From Cytidiella melzeri (taxonomy: Eukaryota; Basidiomycota; Agaricomycetes; Polyporales; Irpicaceae): a stretch of DNA of 48,003 nucleotides. The stretch spans positions 1 to 48,003 of the forward strand of contig JABYQR010000331.1 of the NCBI GenBank assembly GCA_022592445.1. Direction: 5' to 3'. The translations under genes were made by a program, and so were the position numbers. Of the stretch, positions 18,984 to 30,515 are shown one piece after another. The notes beneath the pieces were generated by a model. That model saw only the letters and a list, made by a program, of their open reading frames with translations, made no database searches and had not been told where the DNA came from. Position 1 is the first letter of the stretch. Every line of letters begins with the position of its first letter.

Positions 18984-21900
18984 TCATCGCCTCGATGAAC
19001 TAAGACCAGGGACTCTACCATCTGCCCACTCGAGGTCAGATGCTATAGCTTCTGTGATGTTCTCCAACGGTTTCCATGGAATGGAGTTGAAAAGTGCTTT
19101 GGGCAATTTCTGAGGTGCGTTGGTATGTCTGGCGTGGAACTCTGCAATGCTCTCTTTCGCATTGGTCAGATTTACTGCAGGTTCCCACGTTACATTGCCT
19201 TCTCCATAGCCTTTCCATTTGACTAGGTACTGCATTTGTCTCCGATAGATCCGACTGTCTAGGATCTTTTCGACTTCGTAGACTTGTTGATCATCTACTA
19301 TGATCGGTGCTGGTGGCTCCGGTATGAGGCCGTTTGCTTCGTTTCCTCGATACGGAGATAGCTGTTCAACATTGATGTTGTCGTGAATGCGATATCCGGA
19401 TTTGAGTTTGATCCGATATGTATGTTCACCAGTTTTCTGAAGGACTGTGAAAGGACCAAGCTGTCTAGGCCCTAGCTTGTCAGACTGTTGATGTACTTTG
19501 ACGTTCTTGGAAGACAACCACACAAGGTTCCTTCCTTGAAGACTGGAGTAGTTCTGCGGGTGTATGCGGAAGCTTCGGCCATCTTTTCCTTAGATAGACG
19601 CGAGGCAGCTTCGGCTTCTATCTGAACCTGTCTGAGCTTTTCTAGACGTGCATCTAGATTTGGCATTCGGCTGTGACGTCCGACTGGTATGGTGAAATCT
19701 GGTAGGTACCCGTACATGACTTCAAATGGAGAGTGCTGCGTTAATGAGTTGACACGAGAGCTGATGGCGAATTCAGCCACTGGGATGTATTCGGCCCAAT
19801 CATCTTGTCGTTGATCAACAAAGAGTCGTAGAATCTTTTCTACTTCTTGGTTGACTCTTTCCGTTTGACCGTTAGCCTGAGGATGATAGGCTGTAGTCAT
19901 AGCGCCAGTGATGCCTAGTCGTTTATACAACGCTTGCATTACTCGGGCCGCAAACTGAGGTCCTCTATCAGATATGAACTGTCGGGGAATACCATGGAGC
20001 CTAAAGACTTCTTTGATGTGGAGGTCGGCTATGCCGTCAGCTGTAACTGTAGACTGGGTTGGAATTACATGACTTTGTTTGCTATACAAGTCCGTGTATA
20101 CTGCAATGATGTCAAATCCGTTGCTTCGCGGAAGAGGTCCGACTAAGTCTACGCCAACCACCTGCCAGGGTCCATCTGGTACGTCGATGGGCTGTATTGG
20201 AACGGTAGGATGTTGCGCCGGTTTGTTTCGCTGACACTTGTCACATCCGAGTACGTACTGCTCTACAAAGGATGCCATGCGAGGCCACCAATAATGCCGT
20301 GTGACTAGTTCTAGGGTTGCATGTTTTCCTGGATGTCCTGCCGGTAATGCATCATGGCATTGTCGTACAATCTCCCTACGAACTTCACGATCCTTTGGAA
20401 TGTACAGCTTTCCTTTGTAGTACACCAGTCCATTGTCTTCCTCCCACTCAAGTCCACCATCAGTCAACTTTCGGGGTTCATCCTTCCTGAGCTTGGCTAG
20501 TCCCTGGACTACCTCTGCTTCTTGAATACTGATGTCTTTAATCCGTGACTCTAACGGATCAGATTCCGGGGTACTTGAGGTGGCTATTGTCTGGAAGTAT
20601 TCAGGCTTCAGTACAACTTGTTCTCTGTGGTCTGATGCATCTAAAACTTCCAGGGTTCTGACCCGGGATAACAGGTCGCCTTGAGTGAGGGTTTTTCCGG
20701 GTTTGTGCGTTAAAACAAAATCAAACCGGCTCAGATACAAAGACCACCGAGCTTGTCGTCTGGACAGGTCTTGGGCGGTACGCCAATACTGCAAATTCTG
20801 ATGATCTGTGATGATCTCGAAGGGCGCGGGTAGTCCTTCCAGATAATGACGCCAATCTTCGAGAGCTCTGATGATAGCGAGCATTTCTCGATCATAGATC
20901 TCATAGTTCCGTTCTGCTTTGGCCATAGACTGAGACCGAAACGCTACTGGATGCCACTGTCCATCCTTTAATTTCTGCAGTAGAACTCCTCCGGTTGCAA
21001 AGCCAGACACATCAACTTCAATACGTGTGGGACGATCGGGTTCCCATGTGACTAGAATAGGTTCCTGAGTGAACGCATCTTTGAGCATCTGAAAAGCGTT
21101 CTGCTGTGCTTCTCCCCACTTCCAAGGTTGGTCTTTCTTGGTGAGATCATGTAGGGGACGAGTATGCCGTGCAAAATTCTTGATGAAACGTCGGTAGAAG
21201 TTGGCAAATCCAATGAAGCTGCGTACATCACGGAGGTTCTGTGGTACCGGCCAGTTGGTGATAGCTTCTATTTTACCCGAGTCCATACGGATCTTTCCAT
21301 TACCGATGATGAGACCTAAGTACTCGACTTGTGACTGTTCAAATTCGCATTTCTCGGGGCGAAGATACAGGTCATTGGCTTCAAGTCTTGCTAGTACTTC
21401 ATGGACGAGTTTACGATGTTCCGTGATGTCTGAGCTGAAGATGAGGATGTCATCCAGGTACACAGAGACCTTTCCTTCCGCAATGAGATCAGCAAAGATG
21501 GAGTTCATCATTGCTTGAAACGTGGCTGGAGAATTGGTCATGCCAAACAACATCACCTTAGGCTCGAACAGCCCTCGGTTTGTCACAAATGCACCCTTCC
21601 ATTCGTCATTTTCTTTGATCGAATGTTATGGTAACCCCATCGTACATCAAACTTAGTGAAGATTTTGGCTTGACAAAGTCGATTGGTGATGTCTGATACC
21701 AAGGGGAGTGGGTAGCGGTTTTTGATTGTGATGTCATTCAACCGTCGATAATCCTGAACAAGCCGAAGCTTGCCATCCTTCTTCTTGACGAAGAATACCG
21801 GTGAGGCCATGGGCGACTTGGATGGGACAATATATCCTTTCGCTAGGTTTTCCTCAATAAACTTGTCTAACTCCGCTTGTTCATTAGGAGACATGGGGTA

Positions 21901-22774
21901 GACCTTGGATCTGAACATCTTCGGGTTCTCTGTTAGATCAATCGTGTGATCCCAGGGTTGGTGCTCTGGGAGACGCTGTGATGCTTCTTCGGAAAAGACT
22001 TTCTGGTGTCTACGGTATTCTTCTGGAACCATCTGTTCGAACGTCTGTTGCTCTTTGGATTTATGGGCCTTAGCCGCAATGTCTGTTGAGTACGTATAGC
22101 TAGCACAGGACCAAAGCCCTTCTTTGGTGTCCTGAATGATACCGGCTCTGAGCCAGGCTCGTCTCTGCTTCCGATTGGCTGTGATAGACTGGAAGGGTTC
22201 AAAATCTTCTTCGGCTTCCAGTTCCATTTCTCTGGTAGCCCAATTGATCTTGGGGTTTGCTTTGCGAAGCCAGGGTAGGCCTAGAATGCAATCAATGTTG
22301 CGTTTTCTTTGATAGCCCCAACTTGTAGTTCAAGCTCTGCTCTGTGTGTGATACGTCCTCCTTGATTTAGAGTCCCATCGATGTTGTGGAGTGGGATCTG
22401 TCTTTCTAAGGGGACCGTACGTACTCGGTGCCGGTTGACAAAGTCTTGACTTAGGAACAATGCGGTGGCTCCTGAGTCAATCATAGCTTTGATGCCTTTT
22501 TCTCTGAACACTCCTTTGAGCGTAATTGGAACTCGGAAATGCATGCTAAGCGGGTCTATTTCAGGCACTATGCAAGACGACAAGGTTTCGTAGTAGTTAT
22601 ACATGTCGTTAAATAAAGCTGAAGACTGCGAATCAGGCTGCTGCGCGGGACGGGTATTTACTACAGGGGGGCTAAAAACTGTGTCCGTGGGGGAATCATC
22701 ATTGTCCTCCACTTCTTCTACGTAGGTCTTTCTAGAGGGACTCGAGGGTGTGGTTTCACCTGGAGTCCTTTCTA
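18984..22774 (-). pseudogene. Pol polyprotein of element A (protease, RT, RNase H, integrase, chromodomain), frameshifted
   Basis: Pol is in the -1 frame relative to gag. Coding order: protease with MIDSGATALF intact (22712-22281); reverse transcriptase (22227-21583, continuing 21586-19472) with SPVFFVKKKDGKLR and the YLDD active site VYLDDILIFS; RNase H (VDVSGFATGG, DREMLAIIRALEDW, ITDHQNLQYW); integrase with the H-H-C-C finger (RHYWWPRM, GCDKCQR) and D-D-E residues in VDLVGPL, FISDRGPQF and GQTERVNQE; and the chromodomain (19523-18984) with VYEVEKILDSR, YLVKWKGYGEG and TWEP, aromatic cage residues kept. Breaks: a loss of about 20-25 bases near 22290 and single-base deletions near 21600 and 19505. 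Integrase would target H3K9-methylated chromatin through the chromodomain, a known property of chromoviruses. As sequenced it cannot make a full protein. Confidence 0.93.
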
Positions 22775-24022
22775 AAAATCCCTTTGATTTCCCAGCTGCT
22801 TGACTTGATCCGTGAGCGATGACATCTGCTTCATGATGGCATCGTAGTCAAACGGAGTTGAAGACGAAGAGCTGGCGACGGTTGCGGCGGGGGGGTAGGT
22901 AAGGGCCTCGCAGACAGGACGACGAGGGGGCCGAAGTGGACGATCGAAGAGAGTGTTGGCAGCCACCTTTTGTTGCCTGGGTGGGTACCCAAGGAACCGG
23001 CTTTGCACACTTGTGTCTGATGGTTGCCTCCACAATGTCCACACAACTCGCATCATGTTTGCCGTCTTTCTTTTGATGCTCCTTAGATCCACATCCGTAG
23101 CACCTTCCATTCATTGCCTTCATGAAATCAGCACGTGTTTTTCCATTGGGACCAACTTTGGTTGCGTCAATTTCCATAGCGTTGGAATGCGAGATGGTTG
23201 GACGAAAGGAGCTGGGGACAAGGTGGAGACCGGGGTGGATTTGAACACGTTGGGGACTGTCCGACCTTGTTCGCGAGCCTTTTCCTGAGCTCGGACCCGA
23301 AGACGGTTGTCAATGTCAGTGGCCACATTTATTAGATCGACGAGGGTGACGTGGGGCCGTGCGGTGTGAACTAGTTCATCCTTGATCGTGGTGCTCAGGT
23401 GTTCATAATACCGGTCTCGGAGGTCCTGTGTCGAGTAACCTGTTCTGTCCATGATTTCCCGGAATCGGGCCGTGTACTCAGGAACCGTCTTTTTGCCTTG
23501 CCACAGCTCCCTGAGCTTGGCCTTAGCATCCACCATTTCGTCAACTGGTTCAAATCGTGCTTTGAACGCCGCCTTGAAATCGTCCCAATCACCATTGAAT
23601 GCCATTTGATGGCTGGCAATCAAATCCATGTGGGGCGTAGCCCAAACTGCTGCATCCTCGGTCATAAATGACAGGGCCGACAAGATCCAGAGATGGTCTA
23701 ACCGGGTCTGACCACCTTGGGCATTGTACGGCGACAGCTTCTCATTAAACTGTGCGTACATTGAGAAGGCAGCTAGAAAGCGACGCGCGTCACTACTTGC
23801 ATTGCCCTTGAAACTAGCGGGTTTCTCTACAACCCTTTCCCGTGACCTGTTGTTGACCGGTTGCTGGTTTTGAACCAGCGCTGTGATGGCTTGTGTCAGC
23901 TGTTGCTGACCGAGGAGTAGTGCGTGCAGAAGCTGTTCTGCAGTGGGAGGTGGAGATGATTCTTGTGCAGGGGCCGGGGTAGCTGCCCTGGAAGCATGTT
24001 GGGACACGTTGGTGGAGTCCAT
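22772..24022 (-). pseudogene. Gag of element A, with two frameshifts
   Basis: From ATG at 24022 the capsid-like region (VVEKPASFKGNASSDARRFL, AVWATPHMDL, ELWQGKKTVPEYTARF) matches the retrotransposon Gag family over about 280 codons. Near 23185 the frame shifts and continues with the zinc region CYGCGSKEH, then in a third frame CGHCGGNHQTQVC. The original frame resumes (PPRQQKVAANT) to the stop TAG at 22772-22774. The ending GAT TTT TAG allows the last tRNA to slip back one base into pol. In-frame codons continue upstream of 24022 into a Cys-containing segment (see 24023-24335), so the true start may be earlier. Confidence 0.88.
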
Positions 24023-24335
24023 CTGGTACTGTTCCTGCGTGAAGGTTCGATCGAAGTCTTCTTCAGGTTCCGGCAGGGGGGGAAGAGATTCAAGGATGCG
24101 ATCCTCTTGCCAATGATGAATGGGCTGGTACTGATTTGCAAAACAACCCGGATATGTAATTCCGTTGTAACGGTTTGGACACGGCTGTACTTGCAGAGTT
24201 GATGTCCTTCTTCAGGACCGTAACACTGTCTCTGACTGTTTCGTGGTTGAAGGCGTGCGGATAATGTTCACAGGGGAGGTGATCTCTGGACCAGATACTG
24301 CTATTGGGACTTTGGGAAGCCACACTGTATTCTAC
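24023..24335 (-). other. Cys-rich linker between ORF0 and gag of element A
   Basis: Between the ORF0 stop (24336-24338) and the gag ATG (24022) the minus strand reads as protein-like fragments in more than one frame: LPCEHYPHAFNHETV, then CYGPEEGHQLCKYSR, then CPNRYNGITYPGCFANQY, then an open stretch into gag. Element B has a parallel segment with SCNNCIHFFGS and KCDNQPCPN at the same place. Shared CPN and spaced cysteines in two families suggest a zinc-binding N-terminal extension of Gag, now damaged by small indels. This is an inference from two copies. Confidence 0.35.
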
Positions 24336-25093
24336 TTAAAACGAGATGAAGTACTCATCTGCCCAGACTTTGTCTACTGCTTTGAACACTTGTTCGTAGT
24401 TTCTCCTTAAACCCGTGAAACTGATTTTCCCAATTGCCTTTAATCCCCAATCCAGCAGCTGCCACTCACGATCAGTGATGACAGGGGCTCGGGTTGGTAA
24501 TTCCTCTAGAAGCTTCTCTAGCTTCTGTTTCTCCTGCTCAAACTGACGCTTTGTATCTTTATGAAGCTGGTGGTATTTGTCGATGGTGGGGAGAATCGAC
24601 AGACGTTGGAGGGTAGCGGTGAGCTTGGGAGTGAAGATACCACGAAGGTCTTCAACAGTATGCTTGCGGAAGTCGGTGAGAGTTGGCTTAGCTGCTATGA
24701 GGGCTGCGCTAGGGTTGGTAGCGGGCTGGGCTGTGAAGCGTTCTGCTAGAGAGGGCTTCTTAGGAAGGTTTGCTAGAGCCTGTGCTCGTTCGCATGCGGT
24801 GCGGGCGGCAAACTCTTTGGATTCTGTGCGGAGTTTCTCAAACTCCTCTACTGTGGGGAATCTGTGTGTGAGGGCAGAACCCTTGGGTTTACAACGACCG
24901 ACGTAGGAGGCAATAGCCTGAATTCCTTCTCCGTGTATTTTTGACTCTGGCCACGTGCGTGCTCTGCGTCGAGTTGATCAAACACAGCCTGAGGTAAGGC
25001 GCGATGGATCTGGACTTCTCGACGTGCTTGGTTCAGATCCTTGTGCAAAGGATCTGGACGAGCAGTGAAACAGGAGTGGGATTTTTTCGGCAC
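24336..25093 (-). pseudogene. ORF0 of element A: conserved upstream protein of unknown function, one frameshift
   Basis: The frame starts MPKKSHSCFTARP at 25093, about 160 bp inside the 5' LTR. A one-base shift near 24850-24870 moves it to the frame containing VEEFEKLRTESKEF, KPSLAERF, LTDFRKHTVEDLRGIF and the C-terminus EWQLLDWGLKAIGKI...DEYFISF, stop TAA at 24336-24338. The whole aligns with the intact 242-residue frame of element B (36546-35818), most strongly at the C-terminus. It is predicted helical and charged, without signal, membrane or zinc motifs. Known Tf1/sushi elements encode a single Gag-Pol frame, so this extra frame upstream of gag is not explained by the standard model. Function unknown. 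Confidence 0.7.
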
Positions 25094-25253
25094 TAAGAAT
25101 CAACCATGGAAAGTGAACGAGTTAGCAATCAAGCACGTCAAGACGGACGGCAATGGCTTACTCTCAAACGTAGGGGGGAATAAACTTCTTAAAACTGGGG
25201 GGACAGGAAGACTTGATCCAAGCTAAGGGCAGTCGTGCCGGTAGCTGTGTGGT

Positions 25254-25263
25254 ATCTTGACCT
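25254..25263 (-). promoter_or_regulatory. Self-primer binding site of element A
   Basis: On the coding strand this reads AGGTCAAGAT, two bases (TT) inside the 5' LTR end. It is the exact complement of the predicted first ten bases of the element's mRNA, ATCTTGACCT (25497 down to 25488). No tRNA 3'-end complement (TGG start) is present. This is the arrangement known from Tf1 of fission yeast, where the mRNA 5' end folds back and is cleaved to prime reverse transcription. Confidence 0.8.
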
Positions 25264-25265
25264 AA

Positions 25266-26051
25266 TGTTGCGGAGCGACTGCTGCTATACTGCTAAACCC
25301 TAAACAAGGGTGGAGTAGATGATGGTGGAAAAGGAAAGGGATCTCCAACGACGACAACAAGGTCAGAGTCGATGATGAGCAGGCAAGCAGGCACAGAGGC
25401 CGGATACTAGCAGTGCGAATGACAGAGTTAATAAGGTATGATACTAAGTTACATGCAGTAACTCACCTAGCAGTGCGAATGACAGAGAGGTCAAGATGCA
25501 GAGCTAGGGAGGGTAAGGGCTACTATATATACTGTGGCTGGGTGGTCTGTGCACAAGTTCCCACACTAGGGACTGGAGTAACTGTGGGGCTGGAGTAACA
25601 ATAGAACAATAAGGAACCAGGGTAACTGTCAAGGACCAGGGTAGCTGTCAAAGACCAGGGTACGTAGATCAATAGAGCTAGAACAATAAGACAATAGAAC
25701 AATAGAAACTGGAACAATAGAACAATAGAAACTGGGGGAATCCCTGGGGAATCCCTAACAATAGACGAAAGACAATAGGACAATAAGAACTGGGGGAATC
25801 CCTGGGGAATCCCTAACAATGGAAGGAGAACAATAGAACAATAGCCTAGGTTGATCTGGAACCGCTCCAGATTGAGTCTAGGGTTTGGGTCTGGACTATT
25901 GATAAATAAGGCAGGATGTCACGTGACCCGGGTTAGGGTTAGGTCTGGTAACACTCCTAGCCGGAAAATAAGCGCTCTAGATAGGCACCTAAGGCTGTAA
26001 ACTTGTGACATTTGTTGGAAAAATCCGGTCTCTGTTGGACTATCCATGTCA
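25266..26051 (-). mobile_element. 5' LTR of element A
   Basis: A 786-bp LTR from TGTTGCGGAGCG to CTATCCATGTCA on the plus strand. Coding-strand order: TGACATGG start, AACAATAG-type repeats, the TCACGTGACCCGGG block (near 25919-25932) with TTAGGGTTAGG, a TATA box and the start motif. The flank ATGAC at 26052-26056 repeats the one before 18180. Confidence 0.94.
25488..25533 (-). promoter_or_regulatory. Core promoter and mRNA start of element A
   Basis: AGTATATATAG on the coding strand (25533-25523) lies 26-36 bases before ATCTTGACCT (25497-25488). The start is placed at the first A because that makes the mRNA 5' end exactly complementary to the primer-binding site at 25254-25263. The position is predicted from spacing and complementarity, not measured. 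Confidence 0.7.
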
Positions 26052-29000
26052 ATGACTTGGCTAAAGAAGCACAATCCCTCTATGGACTGGAAGACCAAAT
26101 GCATAGAACTCAAAGATGCCAACAAGGTCCATTGTCAAGATCCTCTCACAAGAAAGATAATTCAAGCAATCAAGTGGATGCAGCCGCCTGAGAAACAATT
26201 CACAACAACCAACAAACCCGTATCAACTCCATTGACAAAGAAACATTCATTTGTGGTAGAAGAAGTCAAGGAATTTCCGACAGACGCCAAAGAAAAGCTC
26301 CATTCAGACGCCACGCACATCATGGAACCAATAGCCCAACCCCTGGAAGAAATTGTGGGGGGCCACAGCCATCCCACGACACATAAGGAAGTGCCTGCAA
26401 ATACGGCACCCACTGCAGACTATATTACATGTTCAAAGATCTCGGTCACTCCAGAATGGGTAGCTAAACAAGAAGAGTCGCTCTACTGGGCCAAGGACTA
26501 TCTATGGCACAAAGAGACCATTGACAAAGCAATAGCAGGGGGCAAAGATCCCATCTACATCCAGGTCAAACACAATGTGTCTCAACCAGTGGCTGAAGCG
26601 CAGCACAAGGAGAACAAACTATTGAAGACATTGTACCAGCTGAATTCTTGGGATCCTGATTTGTGTTTGAGAAGCACACATCAGAACGACTACCAGAACG
26701 AAAGAAATGGGATCGCACGAGAGACCTTGTATTGGGAGCAGAAATGAAGAACTGTAAAGTTTACCCGCTGTCACAACTGAAACAGATCAAACTCAACAAC
26801 TTCATCACGGAACACCTGCGGAAAGGATACATACAACCCTCAAAATCCCCAATGGCTTCTCCATTCTTCTTTGTCAAGAAGAAGGATGGCTCATTGCAAC
26901 CAATACAAGAATACTGAATTCTGAACACCATGACAAAGAAGAACACATACCAACTACCGTTGATTCCAGAACCTATTGACAAACTCAAAGGAGCAAAGAT
27001 CTTCACCAAACTGGATGTACAATGGGGATACAACAATGTACGCATTAAAGAGGGCAATGAGTGGAAAGCGGCATTCAAGACCAATCTCGGCCTGTTCGAG
27101 CCAACAGTCATGTTCTTTGGACTTACCAACTCATCAGCAACATTCCAATCCATGATGAACGAGATCTTTGCAGATCTTATTGACACGGGGCATGTAGTAG
27201 CTCACATGGACAACATCCTCATCAATCAGGTGTTACAACGGCTGAAAGACAACGATTTGTTCCTGAAACCGGAGAAATGCATGTTCCAACAATCACGCAT
27301 TGAATACCTTGGGCTCATTGTGTCCTACAACAACCTAGAGATGAACCCGGGTAAGGTTTCCGCAGTGGCCAGTTGGCCAATACCTCGTAAAGTCAAAGAA
27401 GTCCAATCATTCCTTGGGTTGCCAACTTCTATCAACGGTTTATCCCCAACTTTCTGACATGGCGCAACCATTGTATCACCTGACCAAGAAAACAACTGTA
27501 TGGGACTGGACGCCGGCCTGTCAAACTGCCTTTGATGAATTGAAGAGAGTCTTCTGTAGTGCACCACTACTCAAGATGCTTGATACAAGCAAACCATTCC
27601 GAGTGGAAACCGACGCATCCAGTTATGCGACAGGAGTGGTGTTATCCCAGCAAGATGAAACAGGACATTGGCACCCCTCCGCGTATCTCTCTCAGTCGAT
27701 GACGGTAACTGAACAAAATTATTACAACATCTATGACAAGGAACTTCTTGCCATTATGCGGGCATTGGAAGAATGGCGCCACTACTTAGAAGGGGCAACT
27801 TATGATTTCAACATCTACACAGACCATCAGAACCTCTCATATTTCAAATAAGCACACAAATTGAACCAAAGGCAGGCACAATGGGAATTGTAGCTTTCAA
27901 GATTCCGATTCCAGTTTTTCCATTGACCCGGGACTACAATGACAGTAGCTGATGCCCTTTCCAGACGTGTTGATCATGATCTAGGAGGGGGGGGTGATAA
28001 TTCCGAACAGATCCTACTACCAGAGCATCTTTCCCACCTACAAGTAACAGATCAGGATCAACCCGCAACAACTACCAATACTCCACTCCTTGACCACATC
28101 AGACAGGTTGCCAAACTAGACGACCAAGTCAGCAATGCACTACAAATGCTACTCAAGGCAACAAAGCAGTAAAACATGACCTAGAGCACTGGCAGGCAGA
28201 AGATGGCCTAGTCTATTATAAGGACAAAATCTAACTACCAAAAGACCAACAACTTTGATGAGACTCAGTAAAGTTGTTCCACAACACTGTGGTCACAGGA
28301 CACCCTAGACAACTCAAGACAATAGAACTCATTCAATGAACCTTCTGGTGGCCAGGCATGACGGTATTCATCAAGAACTATGTCACAGGGTGTGCCTCGT
28401 GTCAAAGCGTTAAGATTCAGAACCAGCCCAAGAACATACCGGTTCACTCTATTAGTTCTGAAAAGAGCTATCTACTGTTCCAAGTCATTTCCGTTGATTT
28501 CATAGGAGAATAACCAGCAAGTAAAAAATACAATGCAATCATGGTGGTTGTGGACCAAGGATGCACCAAGTCAACGGTACTGGTTCCGTGCACCACCAAC
28601 ACCTCGGCTGAAGTAACGGCTGAACTATACATGCACAACGTGTGGTGACGCTTTGGCCTACCAGAGAAAGTCATATCTGATTGAGGACCCCAGTTTGCTG
28701 CCAAATTTCAGAGGGACTCTGCTCTAAGTTTAAGTTGGGCATCAAACAGAACATCAGCACAGCATATCACCCCGAGACAGATGGCAAAACAGAACGTGCC
28801 AATCAGGAATTAGAGCAGTATCTCCGAGCCTTCTGCAATTACTGCCAAACTGATTGGGCTAGACTTCTTACTAATGCCAAGTTTGCACATAACATCCGAT
28901 ATCACTTGGCAAATTTGACATTACCCATTTAAAGCACTACTAGGGTACAAACCCAGAGTAGTGGATGTTATCAATCCGCATCCCAGCATTCCCTCTGTCA

Positions 29001-29590
29001 CCAAGCGCATCCATCAGATGGTTCAGATCCGAGATGAGCTACATGCCAGCAGCCGCATGGCAGCAGAAGCAGTACGCATGTCACGCAACAAACAAGGGTT
29101 TCAACCATACACTGTGGGTCAGAAAGTTTGGCTGGAAGGAAAGAACATCACTACCACAAGGCCCTCGGCTAAATCAGCACCTAAACACCATGGATCGTTT
29201 GAAATAACTGAAGTACTGGGACCAATCACCTACAAACTCCAACTACCATCAGACTGGAAGATCCACCCTGTATTCAACACCGGACTTCTTACCCCGTTCA
29301 TAGAAACGCCGGAGTATGGACCAGCATACACCGAACCACCCCCAGAAATTATCAATGATGGAGAAGATTACAAAGTTGAGGCAATACTCCATAGTCGCCA
29401 TAACAGGAAAGGGAAACTCAAACACTTGGTAAAGTGGACTGGGTATGGAGACTCGGAGAACTCCTGGACTCTACCTCAAGATATGGGGAACACAACAGAA
29501 GCTATTGCAGAGTTTCATCAGATATACCGCAGTGCAGTACATAAAGACCAAAATCCGCGGAAAACAAAGCAAAAAAAAAATCAAGCATGA
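26052..29590 (+). pseudogene. Pol of element C1, second part (RT to chromodomain), degenerate
   Basis: It continues C1 pol after element A. Frames in order: linker (26046-26747), RT start with SPMASPFFFVKKKDGSL, a TGA at 26915-26917 where C2 has CGA, RT (26930-27457) with the active site altered to HMDN and about 12 codons missing after it compared with C2 (YMDD), RNase H (27414-27851; ETDASSYATG, YTDHQNL), damaged integrase with TGA stops near 28337, 28646 and 28682 (the last in the SDxGPQF motif), then an intact C-terminal frame (28961-29590) with the GPITYKLQL region and chromodomain (DYKVEAILHSR, LVKWTGYGDSENSW). It ends in ATGA at 29587-29590, where the next frame starts. Not functional. 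Confidence 0.9.
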
Positions 29591-29593
29591 GCA

Positions 29594-30350
29594 TGACACG
29601 GAAACAGGGCTCGACGTGACAAACAGGGACACAATGTGGATGACGACGAGGAGGTGGTGGCAGGTGTGAAGCACAATGCGTTCACCAGCTATCAGACTTA
29701 TCCAGAATTCTAGCCCAGTAGAGACCAAGTTAGCATTGAATACTACTAGCTATGTAGGACAGGAGGGAGTGGCTTACCTAGCCCAGTAAAGACCAAGAGG
29801 TCGAGATGGGGGCTAGGAGCATACATGCAGCTGCTTATATATACTTCAGGGACCTGCGCACAGACCATGTTGAGGGCAGGCTTTCCAAGAAGCCGTGTGA
29901 ACAAAGAACAAAAGAACTACCTAAAGGAGAACAATAGCTATTGTCTAGACCTTGCCAAGAACTCTACCCGTGAGAGAATCTATCTAAAAGGAGACCAACT
30001 ATTGTATTCCATTCCCACACCTGTGAGAACATCCTTCCATAAAGAGAACAATAAGGAAAGAACAATAAGGAGCCCATGTGGACAGTATCTATGACGTCAA
30101 ACCCTAGCTATGGGCTGAGCCATGTGCTTGTAGCCATGTGGTCTTACTTAAGCTAAGTCACATGCCAGTGTGACGTAGTAGCAAGTAATGTGACCGTGTG
30201 GAGCGTCTAAGCCACGTGATACGGGCGCTTAATAGACGTGCAAAGGAGTTTATGCAGACAAGGTTGCAACTGAGCTGCAGCCCGGAGTTTTACAGATAAA
30301 AACAAGAGGTAAATTGCGAAAATTAAGGGCTAGTCAGGCCATCCATGACA
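29594..30350 (-). mobile_element. 3' LTR of element B
   Basis: It runs on the plus strand from TGACACGGAAACAGG to GGCCATCCATGACA. The coding-strand polypurine tract GGAGGGGGGTAA adjoins at 30351-30362. The promoter and start motif of family B (TTATATATAC; AGGTCGAGAT) are at about 29835-29844 and 29799-29808. Confidence 0.94.
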
Positions 30351-30362
30351 TTACCCCCCTCC
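30351..30362 (-). other. Polypurine tract of element B
   Basis: GGAGGGGGGTAA on the coding strand, directly before the 3' LTR. About 150 bp of untranslated sequence separates it from the pol stop near 30516. Confidence 0.88.
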
Positions 30363-30515
30363 TAAAATCGAGCGTCCTTGCGAAGCATCACTGTGCTGTG
30401 GTGATAGAGGTCTTCTACCCGTCTACAGGGATTCAGCAGAATTGTCCCGATTGCCTAGTCAGAAGGATGCTAGGAAGTTTCTCCCCTTCTGGTGTCGTTG
30501 ACTCGACGTTACCCA

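Larger units (their letters stand above)
18180..26051 (-). mobile_element. Complete Ty3/gypsy chromodomain element, family A, 7872 bp
   Basis: Two LTRs of 786 bp (18180-18965 and 25266-26051) enclose ORF0, gag and pol on the minus strand. The target duplication ATGAC is perfect. By eye the LTRs differ at about ten positions, so the insertion is fairly young. Order from the 5' end: LTR, self-primer site, a conserved upstream frame, gag with zinc fingers, protease, reverse transcriptase, RNase H, integrase, chromodomain, polypurine tract, LTR. Several one-base indels break gag and pol, while motifs remain intact on both sides of each break. Such indels in a young copy could be sequence errors or real inactivation. 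The element sits in the protease region of C1. Confidence 0.95.
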
